A stretch of DNA of 64,000 nucleotides, taken from NCBI GenBank assembly GCA_017654935.2, contig CM065711.1, forward strand, positions 30,861,618 to 30,925,617, read 5' to 3'. Below the pieces are notes generated by a model that made no database searches, was not told the origin of the DNA, and saw only the letters and a program-made list of their open reading frames with translations. The stretch is from Phymorhynchus buccinoides (taxonomy: Eukaryota > Mollusca > Gastropoda > Neogastropoda > Raphitomidae). A program made the translations under genes and the position numbers. How positions within the stretch are numbered: position 1 is the first letter of the stretch; every line of letters begins with the position of its first letter. Below, in pieces: positions 20,497-32,692 of this stretch.

Positions 20497-23003
20497 ATCT
20501 GAACTATTTTTACTGGTGGGAATAGAGTCCCTCTGGTGTGTGGGCCGTACACCTGTCTGCATTCCCGCCCCCTTCACCCCCATTTCCCTTTTTATCTAAA
20601 ATGTGCGCCTGATGGGCTGAAGTGACTCTTTTGAGCCCACTACTTTTTAAAAACCCCTCTCCTATGCAGATGGGTGTCCGGCACACACAACGGGGGCATC
20701 TTTCGTAAACCGTCGCGTTTTACGCTTGTGCTCCCCCCCCTTTTTGGGATTGCCCATGCGGTGCCCTGTCACTGCTCGGGGCGGAGAGGAGGGGTCCCTT
20801 CCCCTCCCTCCCTCCGTCCCGGGCATACAGGAATCGTTAACCATCCCCACCCTCAACTCTTATATTATCCTCCTAAAAACTATTCAACTACAAATAATAA
20901 CTCTCATTAATCTCACTTATCTCACAGTCCACCGTGACATCAGGGGCGGGGGAGTCTTTGTTGCTACCCCCCCCTGGGATCAGATGGAACACATAATATT
21001 ATTTATAACATTGGTGGCCTCTGGCGGTATGTTCCCCTATTCATAAATAACTTTATATAAAATACTGATTTTTCACTAGATTTCATCTAGTTAAATAACT
21101 TAAATCACATATGGTCAGGTTAGACCAAAATATACATATAACAAAATAAATTTTAATAGTAACTTTTAATATAACTATGGAACCTCAACAGTTATAAACT
21201 CGTCCTTTTTATCAAATCTTAACTTATTTTACTTATTAAACCATTTTAAAGATATAGATTTTAATAAAACAATCTTAAAGCTATGGGGTTGAGTCCCATA
21301 GCTTGACTAGAGTAGAACATAAAATTTTAACATAAGTTTTATAAATTCACACATGTGAAAATAATATTATACTTTGTCCTATGGACAAGATTAAAACCAA
21401 TTAAATACTTGTTAAAACTTTCACATAGATTAAAAACGCAACTTAGTTATAAATTAAATCTTAAAAACAATAATGTTACTTGTAAAAAGTTTAAACAGTT
21501 TGTTTGTAAAAGTTGTGTACATAATAACAATGTACATATTAATAGCCTTGTGGCCAAGTAAATTTTTGATAGTTTGCCTTTGTATCAAATAAATTTATAA
21601 TTGAAAACCTTTAGGTAACTATTAGTTGTATTTGGTCCCAAGGGACCAAAACCTAATAGGATAACCTTATATAAAATAAATGTACATATAGAAAAAAAGA
21701 AATAAAAGAATAACTTTTATCTATTTTTTAACTGTATATTATCTTGAAAACAGGCTTTTGCCTGACAGGAATTTTAATATTAAAAGCTCTTGCCGAGCAT
21801 AAACACGGATTGTTTTTATCCAATTGCTCAGTTGAGCCTAAAATGCATGAATTTTAACTGTAGCCCTGGGGTTTTTTAATCAGACCTCCTCCAATCTGTC
21901 AGATTTAAAAGCAAACAGCTAAATATCTTTTAAAAATTAAATATTTTATCACAAACTTAAATTTTATATTCTTCAACTTGCGCTATTAAAATAAATAAAA
22001 AATTCTTTATAAACTCTGATAAAATAAAATAAATAACTTCTTCTTTTTTTAAATTTCATCTCATAAAACTTAAAATCCATCTTTTTTTCTAGGATCTTTA
22101 TAAATTAAAATGCCTCAAATAGTCTTTTGACTCAGAGGGCGTAAAATCTCTATTTTTCTCTCTTTCTCCGTGTACACTGCATTCTTATTTTACTTCGTCG
22201 AGCTGGTCTCCCCTGTGTTGGGGTGGGCCTGCGGTGGGGCTGCTGACGCAGGGATGGCCTGCGTATCGCTCCCCCCGCTTGTCCCGCCCCCCACTGTGTG
22301 CTGAGACCCTCCGAAGTCCCTCCCTCCCCCTCTTTTGTTGTTCCCAGAACTTTATGTAAATAAAAGTATAAATACAAGACTTTTACGGTTTTTAATAAGA
22401 TTAACTATCCGCATGTACATATTTCCCCTGCTTTTGTTTACAGGGAAGTCATTGGGGAGAGAGTTATCTCCCCCTATAGGATATTTTAAATTTTATCTAT
22501 CTATGGGGCCTTGCCCTTTGACCTGAAATTCAAGTCATAAATTTTTGTAAATAAATTAAATAAATATTTGTAAATACAAATTTTAACATAACTATGGGCC
22601 AAATTAGGCTTTTAATAATAAAATAAAGATATTTCTTGACTTTTAAAACCAGTAGCCCTGGAATTTTAATGTACAGAAACTCGTCGGTTTGGGTCAGACA
22701 AGATATACAAGCTTTTTAAAAAATACAACATTTTACACACACATAGATTCTTTTATTAAGAATCACGATTCGCAATCTGTCTTAACACGAATTCGGTTCC
22801 CCAATCTTTTCAAAAGAACATTTTAACTTGCGCACAAAGAGAATTCCACCCCCTCCTCCCAATTATATGTAATGTTTATGTTTTTGTCTCTGTATGTCTT
22901 GTAAAATGTCGTTTTCCTTATTTTCACATACCCTACTAATATACATGTCCCATATGTGCCTTCCCGGGTCGAGAGGACGTAAAACACCAAAATTACTACT
23001 ACT
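20497..23003 (+). repeat. Non-coding unit 1 downstream of ORF2 (long 3' UTR candidate)
   Basis: About 2.5 kb without a gene, alternating very AT-rich DNA with G/C-rich islands (20680-20830, 22200-22330). It has CCCC/GGGG and GGAGGGG/CCCCTCC hairpins and ends with CATATGTGCCTTCCCGGGTC then GAGAGGACGT and ATTACTACTACT. The same succession recurs, diverged, at 23405-25335. It directly follows the ORF2 stop, so it may be the LINE's 3' UTR, unusually long for the group. Confidence 0.5.
22246..22264 (+). promoter_or_regulatory. Conserved hairpin, unit 1
   Basis: ACGCAGG - GATGG - CCTGCGT: a perfect 7-bp stem with a 5-base loop. Its counterpart in unit 2 keeps the pairing with compensating changes. 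Confidence 0.6.
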
Positions 23004-23404
23004 GCCGTGTACACTGCTGGGCGTTCTGTATATTGTTCGTCGGCGGACTGATCAAAATAACTAGTAAATATTCAAACTATAATTTTCTAATTTATAATTT
23101 TAAAGGGGACACCGTACGCGGGTCGGATTGGCATCCCTCCCCCTCGGTTTCGGGGGGGGGGGTGGGTGCCGGGTGCGACCCGTGTGCGGAGTCTTTGGTA
23201 GTTGTTGAGCACTGTCCCTTCTCCCCTTTCTTTTGGGAGAGGGGGGGGGGGACTTTTGCTGGGTGCCCCAGGCTTGCGACAATTATTATTTCTTGCCGGC
23301 CTGGGACACCCCCGGGTGGATGCCCCTATTGGCACCGCACCCGTGTGTCAACGTCCCTATCCGAAGGGAGTCCTTCACCTTACATTTAAATAATTAATTA
23401 AACT
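23004..23404. other. Unassigned G/C-rich island between units 1 and 2
   Basis: About 400 bases, with G-runs of 10-12 near 23150 and 23238 and several short inverted repeats. Open frames are short and have the composition of shadows. No gene supported; it could be the 5' part of a truncated second insertion. Confidence 0.4.
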
Positions 23405-25335
23405 AATACTTAGCCTCTTTTGGTAGGGGTGGGGCCCCCCCGGGCGGCGGTCCGCGCGCTCACTCACAATTCCCGTCCCCGTTCCCAACTCATGTATATC
23501 CATTTTATTTACATATGTGCCGGTTGGGCTGAGGAGGCCTTTTTGGGCCCATCTTATTTTTAAATGCCCTTCCCCTTGTCAGTGGGCGCTCGGGGTGCCC
23601 CCCGGGGGGGTCACGGTAGTCGTGACACCTTGAGTGGTGGCCCTCCCGCACTGTGTGCATGGTCCATAGAAGCGACGCCTCCCCTCTGTAGGGGGTGGGG
23701 AGGAGGGGCCCCTTTCCCTCCCTCCACCCGCCCCCTCCAAGTGAGAATCCCTAACCACCCCCCCCATCATCATTTTTATCATCATTATTTATTATATTAT
23801 AAAAACATTTAAAAATCTTCTGCTCGGGCTCCCATGCCAAAACATAATTCATAATCTAAACTAATTGTTAAATTCAGTTATAATAACAATATGACAACGA
23901 GGGCGGGGGTTTTTTTGTAGCCACCCCCCCTCGGGAACTCATACATAATGATAACAATCACACACAATCTGCGTAACCGCCGTCGCTGACTACCTAGCAT
24001 TAACAAATTTTCTTTCAAAATTATATACAAACCTTTATTAAAATACATAACTACTATAGATAGCCGGTCAGGGATCTCTCCCTGCGAAGCAGTCTATTTT
24101 CTGCGCGCGTGTATGGTCCTTACTCTTTTAATTGATAAACATACCAAGTCCATACTCATATATAATTATATAAAGTACAAAACAGTAATTTTATTAATAA
24201 CTCTTAACAAGTATCTTATCACTTTTAAATCCACTTTTATCATTATGTTTTACCTAAAATACACAGGTTGTCTCCCCCCACAATAGGAACGGGTTAATAT
24301 TTAACCCTTTTACCAAGATTTTATCTTAATAGTATTTAGTCCATGGTGCCCTTCTCGCCGTATGAACATGTACATATTTGTTTGTGTGTAAATAAAATAC
24401 TCAGCTGGGATCACATAAAAATAAATATGCCCGTATTTGGGGCCCCCCCCTTGGGGAGGTGTGCCCGTCGTTGGGGGAGGGCGCGAGCTCGTCTCGTGTG
24501 CCCCCCGGCGGCGGGGGCGTCTCCCCCAGTGTGGGAAGGACCCCCGGGTAATTGTCCCCTCCACCTTCCCCCCTCCCAAAACCCGTGAGATGACCTCCCC
24601 CTTGATGGGGCGGGCCCGCCGCGGGTTGTTGACGCGAGGATGACTCGCGTATACCTCCCCCGGCTGGCCCGCCTCAACTCGGGTGTTGAGCTCCTCCGGG
24701 ATTCCCCCTTCTTCCCACCCCTTTCCTTTTCATAGATCCCAGCTGTGCTATTAGATATCCCCTTCTTTTTATTATTACAAAGCTTTTTTCTATTCCAAGA
24801 TTATATCGCCGTAGTAGGAGTTCTCTCCCCCGGCACTTTTAATTAAACAGATGTAAATAGTCGCTATTTTTGTAAATAAAAATAATAAATTACCTATTTA
24901 TTGTAGATAACAAAATCATATCTGTAAATATATTTTAAACAAATATTTAATGGCCAATATTGGTTTTTATTAATAAATATAAAAACTGAAATTTTTAACA
25001 AGTAGCCTTGAAATTTTAATTCAACAGGGAGGGTTGTACTCGGGCCAGATCTCAAATGAATTTTAACACAATATTTTATACATTAATAGTTATTTAACAG
25101 GTATCTATGGATACCACTAACTAATTTTATAATTTTTAACAGGATATTCCTCACATTACACGAAAATCTTGCGCTTTTAGAATCCCTCCCCAAAACTTTT
25201 CTATGTTTTGTCTTTGTTTTTGTACACGTCCTCTTACGTTTTTGTTTTGTCTTTTGTTTATTTACAACTAACAAATGTCCCATATGTGCCTTCCCAGGTC
25301 GAGAGGACGTAAAATTCCAAATTACTACTACATTT
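23405..25335 (+). repeat. Non-coding unit 2, diverged paralogue of unit 1
   Basis: Collinear with unit 1 but strongly diverged: the opening TGGTAGGGGTGGGG island, a pyrimidine block after GGAGGAGGGG (23700), the ACGCGAG hairpin (24632-24650), a TAGCC(T/C)(T/G)GAATTTTAAT block (25002 versus 22653), and the terminal CATATGTGCCTTCCCAGGTC-GAGAGGACGT-ATTACTACTAC (25280-25331). Most simply a 5'-truncated insertion of a related LINE subfamily. Confidence 0.5.
24632..24650 (+). promoter_or_regulatory. Conserved hairpin, unit 2
   Basis: ACGCGAG - GATGA - CTCGCGT: a perfect 7-bp stem with a 5-base loop. Against unit 1, two base pairs changed on both sides (A-T to G-C and G-C to A-T), so pairing is preserved while sequence is not. 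Confidence 0.6.
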
Positions 25336-25982
25336 TTTCCAGAACAAAATTATATGTTTAAATGTTGGTGTCTCTCAGTAATTTTACATGATGTGCTTAC
25401 CTGTTTATGAGGACATTTGTTTCTGTATGTGGATTTGAACATTTGCAAATACTTGTAAAATTTATACATTTTTATTTTAGTTAGATGTAGGCATGTGTCA
25501 AATACTACTCTTACATTGTGCACTTTCCTTTTCTCATGCTCCAATATCTGTAGGGGTGGGCAGGCTCTTAATCAAGCAAGGGCTCGCAGGCGCACTACCA
25601 GTTTGAATCTGAATTTTTATGACCATGGACTGGGGGTGCGCTTGGGTGGCTTTGCCATCTTATATATCTTTCCTTTCTTCCTAGTACTTTGATTTGTTAG
25701 GTCCTGCCTTATGTTGATTAGTTTTCAATTTTACTTTAAATTGTTTTTTAAAAACTATTTTTCTTTCTCTTTTCCTTGTTAATAAATAATTTTGAACTTG
25801 TGCTCACACCTGCTTTTCTTTTTTCTTTTTAGCTGTACGTTTGAAACTTTTATCTCATGTCAGTTTTAAGCTCATCTTCCTGACGAAGAGATCAAATAAA
25901 GTCTCGAAAGCTTGAAACCATTGGTGTTTTGTGGTAGTTTTGAAGTCATTAAAAAAAGTATAGTCAGGTAAAAACACAAACC
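25336..25982. other. Unassigned AT-rich segment
   Basis: No gene seen. A CTGACGA...GAAA motif with flanking complementary arms (25864-25917) superficially resembles part of a hammerhead core but lacks a stem I. An AATAAA lies near 25894. Confidence 0.3.
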
Positions 25983-27110
25983 ATTTACATGTTCATAAAA
26001 GAGATTGACACGGGTATAAAACTGTTTCTGCTTTTAAGAATTTTGAACTTTGGTATGCAGTAACGCCTGCCAAACAGTTCATAAAATCTACAAAGGCCAT
26101 GGCTGGAATCACTCACAATCATTCGACCCTTTCCTCTCATGCGCCACTCATACAACACATTCATACCGTCCTGTTTCACTCCAACAATCTTTACACAGAC
26201 ATTCACAATTTTACCCAGCACATTCTTGTTTTTCACATTCAGGCTGCCATACCAACATACGCAAGAGAAGGTTAGAACTGACTCAGTAAAACATCTGTAA
26301 CATCCCTACAGTACTTGCAAGTTTACATCAAGATTTCTGAATTTTTGTAGACAGTAAATTCTGGATTGGCATTTTTTGCGGATAAGATTAACGTTTGCAC
26401 TAAAATTCAGTTTGTTGTCAATAACAGTTCCCAGATACTTGTATTCATCCACGTGCTCAACTCTCGTCCCTTTAATAAAAAATATCTGATACGGCAGTCG
26501 GTTTCGTCCTAAAATCAATCAAAATTTCTTTAGTATTTTTTAACATTAAGGTCAAGGCAGTTGTTGTCACACCAGGAGGTAAATTCATCTACACTTTCAA
26601 AGTAAGCTTAGTCTGAATTGGAAAGGTCTTGAATGGCGGAGTCGTCAGACTATTTGATAAGAGGAGTAGTGTCAGAGCCAGAGCAGTCATTAGTATAAAG
26701 AGTGAAGAGGACAGGTGAGAGGACAGTGCCTTGGGGAGAGCCAGTGGAAATGTGTTTAACAGAGGAAAGAGCTTTTTGAAAACAAAGAGATTGGGATCTT
26801 TGAACAACAAAAACTGAGAATCAATTTAACGAGTCGGGGGTGACGTTTGTTTTGCCATGAGATGAGGCTGGATAGTGTTGAAAGCGGAATAAAAATCAAT
26901 GAACAGAATTCGAACAAAAGATCCAGTTATTTTAAGGTGTGTGTAAGTATTGTGAAAGAGAGTCAGAGTTGCATCATCAGTACTTCTGTTGGGCTTGTAT
27001 GCAAACTGGTTGGGATCGAGATGTTGGGCGGTGTGAGTTGACAGGCGTGTGAGAATGAGTCTTTCAAAACATTTCATCACAATGGAGGTAAGAGCTGTAA
27101 TCTTCTTTTT
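25983..27110 (-). mobile_element. LINE fragment (CR1/Rex1-like), RT to C-terminus, degraded
   Basis: Minus-strand pieces in order from 27110: VMKCFERLILTRL, LDPNQFAYKPNRSTDDA, an FIDFYSAFNTIQ block (RT motif A), an LFTLYTND-equivalent in a shifted frame, EYKYLGTVIDNKLNFSANV (about 26450), CLQKFRN, then NKNVLGKIVNVCVKIVG and a FKILKSRNSFIPVSI end near 26000. Stops and frame changes separate the pieces. It is the same family as the plus-strand copy at 30240-32680. Confidence 0.75.
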
Positions 27111-27324
27111 GTTAAATGGTAGGTTTTAAATCTGTTGATACCCATGGCTTGTTATTGGTGAAAATCGTGACAGTTGTTTGAGGGATGATCATGTTCGGTT
27201 CGGTTTGGCAACGGGTTTTTTTCACGAATAGTGATATTAGACACAAAAAATAACAAATACGTATTGATAATTAACAAACCTAATGCATAAAATACAACGC
27301 GTTCTAGTAACAAGGCGTCAACAA

Positions 27325-27545
27325 ATCATAACAATTTGGCAGTTTCAGAATTTGCTATAACATTAGTAATATCAAAGACGAAAGGGCTGGATAATATTTG
27401 ACTGTCATTCTCATAATTCACTAAGTCAATAGACTTTGTTCTATAAAGTGATGTTAAAATTGGGCATTCTTCTAAACAAATGGTGCACTGATATAGGATT
27501 ACCACAATTACATGAAACATTATAAGAGTATTTAGTGTTCCATGC
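27325..27545 (-). mobile_element. C-terminal fragment of an RNase H-type LINE
   Basis: Minus-strand frames give CNCGNPISVHHL then, after a one-base shift, LEECPILTSLY and a VIANSETAKLL end with a stop. This is the CxC-G...HH...EC motif that closes I/Jockey-group ORF2 proteins. Confidence 0.5.
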
Positions 27546-27594
27546 TTTTTACTTTAGTTTTATAATCATCTTGGATATATAACGAGAGGGGTTC

Positions 27595-28065
27595 TACTCA
27601 GTTTTAGCCAATATGTGACATGTTACACTCGCAATCTAAAGACTCTTGATCTCTGCTATGGCAACATCCCGCATGCTTACAGATCTATTAGTCTTCCATC
27701 TATTGGCAACTCTGACCATGACTCTATTTGCTTAACCCTTTCACTGCCACAAGAAAACTGATAAATTATCGATTTTCTTTCAGTTTAAAACAAATCTGTT
27801 AGACTCAATCTCAGAAAATTTAGTCTAGAGATATATCTTTCCTGGCTTATTTAAGCCAAAACAAACATAATTCCAGGACTATGACATCAAAGGTTATGAC
27901 ATCACCAACACTAGGAGATTATCTCGTAGCAGGCAGGGAAGGGGTTAATGCCAAATATAGACCCAAGATACAGACTGAACCAGTTGTGAGAACGTGTGTG
28001 AAAATGTGGACGCCTGAAAGTGTGGAAGAACTGAGAGGATGCTTTGAGTGTAAGGAATGGATTGA
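27595..28065 (+). mobile_element. LINE endonuclease fragment (CR1/Rex1-like), split by a MITE
   Basis: Plus-strand frame reads TCYTRNLKTLDLCYGNIPHAY...SDHDSICL, stops at a TTAA, and resumes after the MITE as NAKYRPKIQTEPVV...CVKMWTPESVEELRGCFECKEW. The intact order is seen at about 30860-31095. A further short piece (SVLTDSC) reappears near 28455, after an intervening repeat. Confidence 0.7.
27736..27944. mobile_element. piggyBac-type MITE with TTAA target duplication
   Basis: 209 bp flanked by TTAA on both sides (27732-27735 and 27945-27948). The ends are inverted: CCCTTTCACTGCC at the left and GGCAGGGAAGGGG at the right, 11 of 13 bases complementary. It interrupts a LINE frame whose uninterrupted homologue at about 30980 shows only one copy of the target region. 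No ORF inside. TTAA duplication and CCC-starting ends are hallmarks of piggyBac elements. Confidence 0.8.
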
Positions 28066-28450
28066 TTGATTGATTGATTGACTGATTTAATTTAAAGTCT
28101 GTTCACACAATGGTGATATTAGACAAAAAAATAATAATACAAAATTAGTGTGTGTGCGTGTGCGCGCGCGCGCGTGTGTATGTGTGTGTGTGTGTGTATG
28201 TAAATATGTGTGCGTGTATGTGTGTGTGTAAATATGTGTGCGTGTGCATGAGCAAGTGTAACTATGCATATGATTTTTTGTATGTGAATGAGGAGAAGAA
28301 AGAAAGAAAGAAAAAAAAGAGTGACAAAGAAAACAAAATTAATTAACTCATGAATTATACTAATCTTGCAATTCCAGAGCTGGATAAGACTATAGCAATT
28401 TTGATCATTTCATGACTGTAAACTACATCTTTTAAAGTTCCAATATGTAC
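28055..28450. repeat. Microsatellite-bearing repeat inserted in the LINE fragment
   Basis: (TGAT)n, then a core containing GATTTAATTTAAAGT and GTGATATTAGACAAAAA, then GT-rich and GAAA-rich tracts. The same core follows GT tracts at 48592-48632 and 54938-54975. Confidence 0.6.
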
Positions 28451-28829
28451 AAGGATGGGAGTGTGTTGACTGATTCGTGCAGTTTTCACTGGTCTCCCTG
28501 CTACGCACAGCCGACACATTCCAATTTCAGAGGAGCAGAAAGGAGAAAAATTACTTCAAGATTAAAAACGAAAAGAAGCAAAAGGGCCAATAAGTCAGAA
28601 CGATAGTAAATAATAGAAAGCAAAGGGAAAAGGCAGAGTCAAAGAGAGTGGTAGATTAGAGGAAGTTACAAGCACAGAACATCCAGAAGATGGGAGAACT
28701 ATTTTGTCCAGCTCCACACATATCGAGCCATGAGGATCCGAATCCACCCACTGCCCCTGACTTTGTGAAATATTCATAGGCAACACATTCTCTAAGCGGT
28801 TAGCTATGCACGATGACCCGATTTTATAA
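28451..28829. other. Unassigned segment
   Basis: Apart from about 30 bases continuing the LINE frame near 28455, no homology or gene recognised. Confidence 0.4.
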
Positions 28830-29165
28830 AAAACATTTTAACAAAGATATAGGTCTCCAGTTTTGTTATGTAATCCCTAGATTTATCCCCTTTTGGTATG
28901 CATGTAATTATCGCTTGTTTTTTAACAGATGAAAGTTCTCCCCTTTTATAACCACAATTTAACGTCCTGACAACAAACCCTCCTATCTTGCCCCAGAAAA
29001 TCCGTCTGTTCCAGGACTCTAGTTATTCTTCATATCCTTTAATGCAATACTTGCCTCCTCAAATGTAATTTCGCCTTCTAAGCTGTATGCCTCATCATGA
29101 TCCAAGTGAGGTATGTTTCTTACCAAACCATCTGTTTCACATTCATCCACGACTTTGTCAAATAT
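28830..29165 (-). mobile_element. L1/Tx1-like LINE fragment (start of RT)
   Basis: Minus-strand translation from 29165 reads LEGEITFEEASIALKDMKNN, a stop, SPGTDGFSG, FVVRTLNCGYKRGELSSV, KQAIITCIPKGDKSRDYI. This succession (LKxMKNNKSPGxDGF...ITCIPKGDK) is typical of the L1/Tx1 group before RT motif 1. It carries stops and is only about 110 codons long. Confidence 0.7.
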
Positions 29166-30239
29166 TCATTATGCAGAACAACAAAACAATTCTTCCCGTC
29201 TTCACAGGCAGTCTCTAAACGTCACCCTACACTTGTGTAGTTGTTTGTATGGTGTTTTATGCAAGGACATTGCAGTCAATAAGTTAATTTTAAACAAGAC
29301 AAAAAAGGAGATTAAAATTAATTCCTGGCAAATCACTGTATATGTTACCAGAAATACCTGGTAGTCTAAAACATGGAGCTAGCAGTTGCTTGATTTATAA
29401 GCTCATGCGTCGTTAATCCCCACCCCTCCCCATCCCCACCCCTAAAACAAATGAGGTAAAGGTGCAAATCAACACCCCCTTCCACCCCCTCAACACTCCC
29501 TCCCTGTGATTTCTCAGCTCTCCCCGCATTTTCAGATTTGCGTTTCTTAGCCAATATTAAGGTGTATTTTATCAACTTTTGAGCTAAATATCTTTGTTGA
29601 ATAATTAATCGCAATCATAGTAAAGGCCATTATTTCATGTGTAGCGCAATACACACAACAAGTGATGGTCTGTCTTACTTCATTGCGTTCTTTCCGTCTT
29701 GCCTTTATCTTCTACTATTATTGAAGGCATATTTTAAATTATGTAAATGGATGAAAATTAACGTTAAATATAACAAACGATGGAGGTTAAAGTGCTCAAT
29801 CTGCAACATAGATCGACATAAAACCTAATATATATATATATATCACAAAACAAGGTAAAGCTTAACTTCGCCTGGACTAATAAGAAAGGCAAGACTAAAA
29901 AATCGGAAAGAACCGAGAAATGGAGGAGGAGGTGTGGATCTGCATTACCCAACTTTACTAGTGCTTTCATGTTCCGCACTAACCTGTCACGTGGGCTGGA
30001 CGGGAAGTTCTGGCATCAGTTCTGTCAGCAGCTGTGACCCCATTTCCATCAGACACCTTTACCATTTCAGCGTCAGACATTTTGTCAACCAGATCTAAGA
30101 AAGATACCAAAGTACCATAATTTAAAATAAAGTTAAAACGATCGTTAACACTACTCAAAATATAATATAATGCATTAAGGTAATTTGCCACCTAGGCCAA
30201 TGACTACACAAGCTTTTTGTACTCTAATGAATGCTTCAG
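29166..30239. other. No recognisable gene
   Basis: AT-rich DNA with short frames only, a C-rich stretch (29418-29510) and a short TA repeat (29829-29842). Nothing else supported. Confidence 0.5.
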
Positions 30240-32680
30240 TTTGACCGACGGGAGAATATTGTAGAGGCTTACTTTACCTCCTTGAACAAATCTAACTCAG
30301 AGGCTATTTTTGCCACTGAGAGATAGAGAGATACTGGCCAATGTACGATCTATGAGACCCACTGCTAAGAACACCACTCTGGACGAAATACAGGCAAACA
30401 CACGATTCATGCGAGAGTACAGAGATGTTTGTTTGTTGTCGTTTACAGAGACACGGATGTGTGACAACATTTCAGATGACATGCTGTTTATTGATGGCTT
30501 TGGTAAGCCTTACAGAATGGACAGGGACACACAGGTAACAAATTTTAAAAAAACCAGGGCGGCAGCGTGTGCCTGTACGTCAACGAACGGTGATGCGACA
30601 GTGTGCATGTGACGGTAAAACGACAATCGTGTTCAGCTGATTGTGAACTGCTATCTGTGTCACTGTGACCCAGATACTTGCCACGAGAGTTCGGTCACCG
30701 TGTGTTACGTGCCCCCCTCTGACTGTGCTGCACGAGCTGCCACCGAGATCGCTGACACTGTGCACTCTCTTCAACTGATTATCCCTGATGCCCCTTGCTT
30801 TGGTTTGGGCGATTTTAATCACTGCAACATTTTACCTTCTCTTCCTACTTGTAACCAATATGTATCTTGCTACACCCAAAATGAAAAGACCCTTGACTTG
30901 GCTATGGTAATATCCCAAATGCTTTTAAATCTGTCACTCTGCCTTCCATCAGTGGCTCTGACCATAACTCTGTCTGCCTCATACCTAAGTATAGACACAA
31001 AATCCAGACTGACCCTGTGGTGAAAAAGTGTGTGAAAATGTGGACGCATCAAAGTGTAGCAGAACTGAGAGGATGCTTTGAGTGTACGGAATGAAGTGTG
31101 TTGACTGATTCATGTGAGAGTGTGAGTGAAGCTGCTGACGTTGTGTCTGATTACATTTCATTTTGTGAAGACATGATTATTCCCCAGAAAACTAAACATA
31201 ATCCCTAACAATAAACCCTGGGGGACCAAGTCTCTAAAATCAACAATTAATCAAGAGAAGTTTCTTTTTCAGACTGGAACCAAAGCAGAAAGTAAGACCA
31301 CCCAAAGAACATTGTCTGACGAAATACGTGACCACAAAAAGGTTTACAAAGAAAAGGTTGAGTCTCAGTTCCAACGGGGGAACATGGCCGATGCCTGGAA
31401 AGGATAAAAAACCCTTACTCTGCAGAATAAGCCAGGCAGCCAGACATCCGTCATGCCCCTGGAGGAACAACGATACTTTTCTGAAAAAGTTAATGAATTT
31501 TATTGCCATTTTGAGCGTGATGATGTGAAAGAGGATTTGGATCATGTTGTGAATAGACTGGATGAAATGTGCGTTGAGCGTGTGAATGATACGAGTGAAT
31601 GTGTGATTGAGGCTGCAGAAGTGGAGGGATTGTTTAGCAAACTGAAGATCAGAAAAGCTGTTGGCCCTGACAACATCAGCGGGTGTCTTTTAAAATCATG
31701 TGCTAGTCAATTATGCATGTTTTTAGTAATGTTTTGATGGTCTGTGAATGCTTGTTCTGTTCCTGATCTCTGGAAAAAGAGTATCATTTGTCCTGTCCCA
31801 AAGAAAAGTAAGCCTTCTTCCTTGAATGACTATCGCCCTGTTGCTTTGACCTCCATCGTTATGAAATGCTTGGAAAGACTCATTCTCAAATACATCACAA
31901 CACTGACTACCCCTTTCCTTGATCCTAATCAGTTTGCATACAAACCTAACAGAAGTACAGACGATGCAACACTCACTCTCCTCCATAGCACATACACACA
32001 ACTGGGAAAAACCCTGGCCCTTTTGTACGGATTATCTTTATTGATTTCTCATCCGCCTTCAACATTATCCGACCTCATCTACTGGCCACTAAGCTCCTCT
32101 CCTACAACGTCTGTCCTCACTTTGTTAAATGGATGATCAATTTTCTTGTCAAAAGATCCGTCTGTCCACTTTCAGAAAGCTATCACGTCTGTAAGGCACT
32201 CTTCTACTGGCTCTCCTCAAGGCACTGTGCTCTCACATCTCCTCTTCACTCTCTACACTAATGATTGTACTGGCACTGACTCCATCCAACTTGTGAAATA
32301 CTCTGATGATTCTGCTCTCCAAGATCTTTCCAACTCTGACCCTGTATACTTTGATCATGTTTCTTCTTTTGCAGCATGGTGTGAACACAACTGCCTGGAC
32401 CTGAATGTACATAAAACAAAGGAATTGTTGATAGATTTTGTTTACAAAGAATCTACCTGTTGTGACTGACCTTTTTATTCGTGGTGTGAAAGTTAAACGT
32501 GTAAATGAGAATAAATATTCAGGAACAATGATCGATGACAAGTTGAATGTTAATGCAAATGTTATCTTATCCACAAACAAATGTTGAATGTATTGTTTGC
32601 AAAAGCTTAGAAATCTTGGTGTGAATGAAACTGTTCTGCAAAGCTTTCTAGTTGTGTGTGTGTGAAGGCCATGATCTTCT
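30240..32680 (+). mobile_element. Degraded CR1/Rex1-like LINE, endonuclease to RT
   Basis: Plus-strand pieces in shifting frames: an LLSFTETRM endonuclease motif (about 30440), a GDFNHCN motif (about 30810), the LDLxYGNIPNA region (about 30890), CVKMWTHQSVAELRGCFEC (about 31035), RKAVGPDNISG (about 31660), LWKKSIICPVPKK and NDYRPVALTSIVMKCLERL (31770-31880), LDPNQFAYKPNRSTDDA, STGSPQGTVLSHLLFTLYTND (about 32210), YSDD in place of YADD (about 32300), and NVHKTKELLIDF (about 32410). At least six frame changes or stops. It ends abruptly about 20 bases before the receptor 1 reading frame. Confidence 0.8.
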
Positions 32681-32692
32681 AAAACTTTACTT

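Noticed and set aside
23033..23389. Short frames in the G/C islands (23033-23393, 23564-23812, 24310-24677)
   Set aside because: Composition follows G- and C-runs, frames overlap on both strands, and there is no domain or conservation between the two units.
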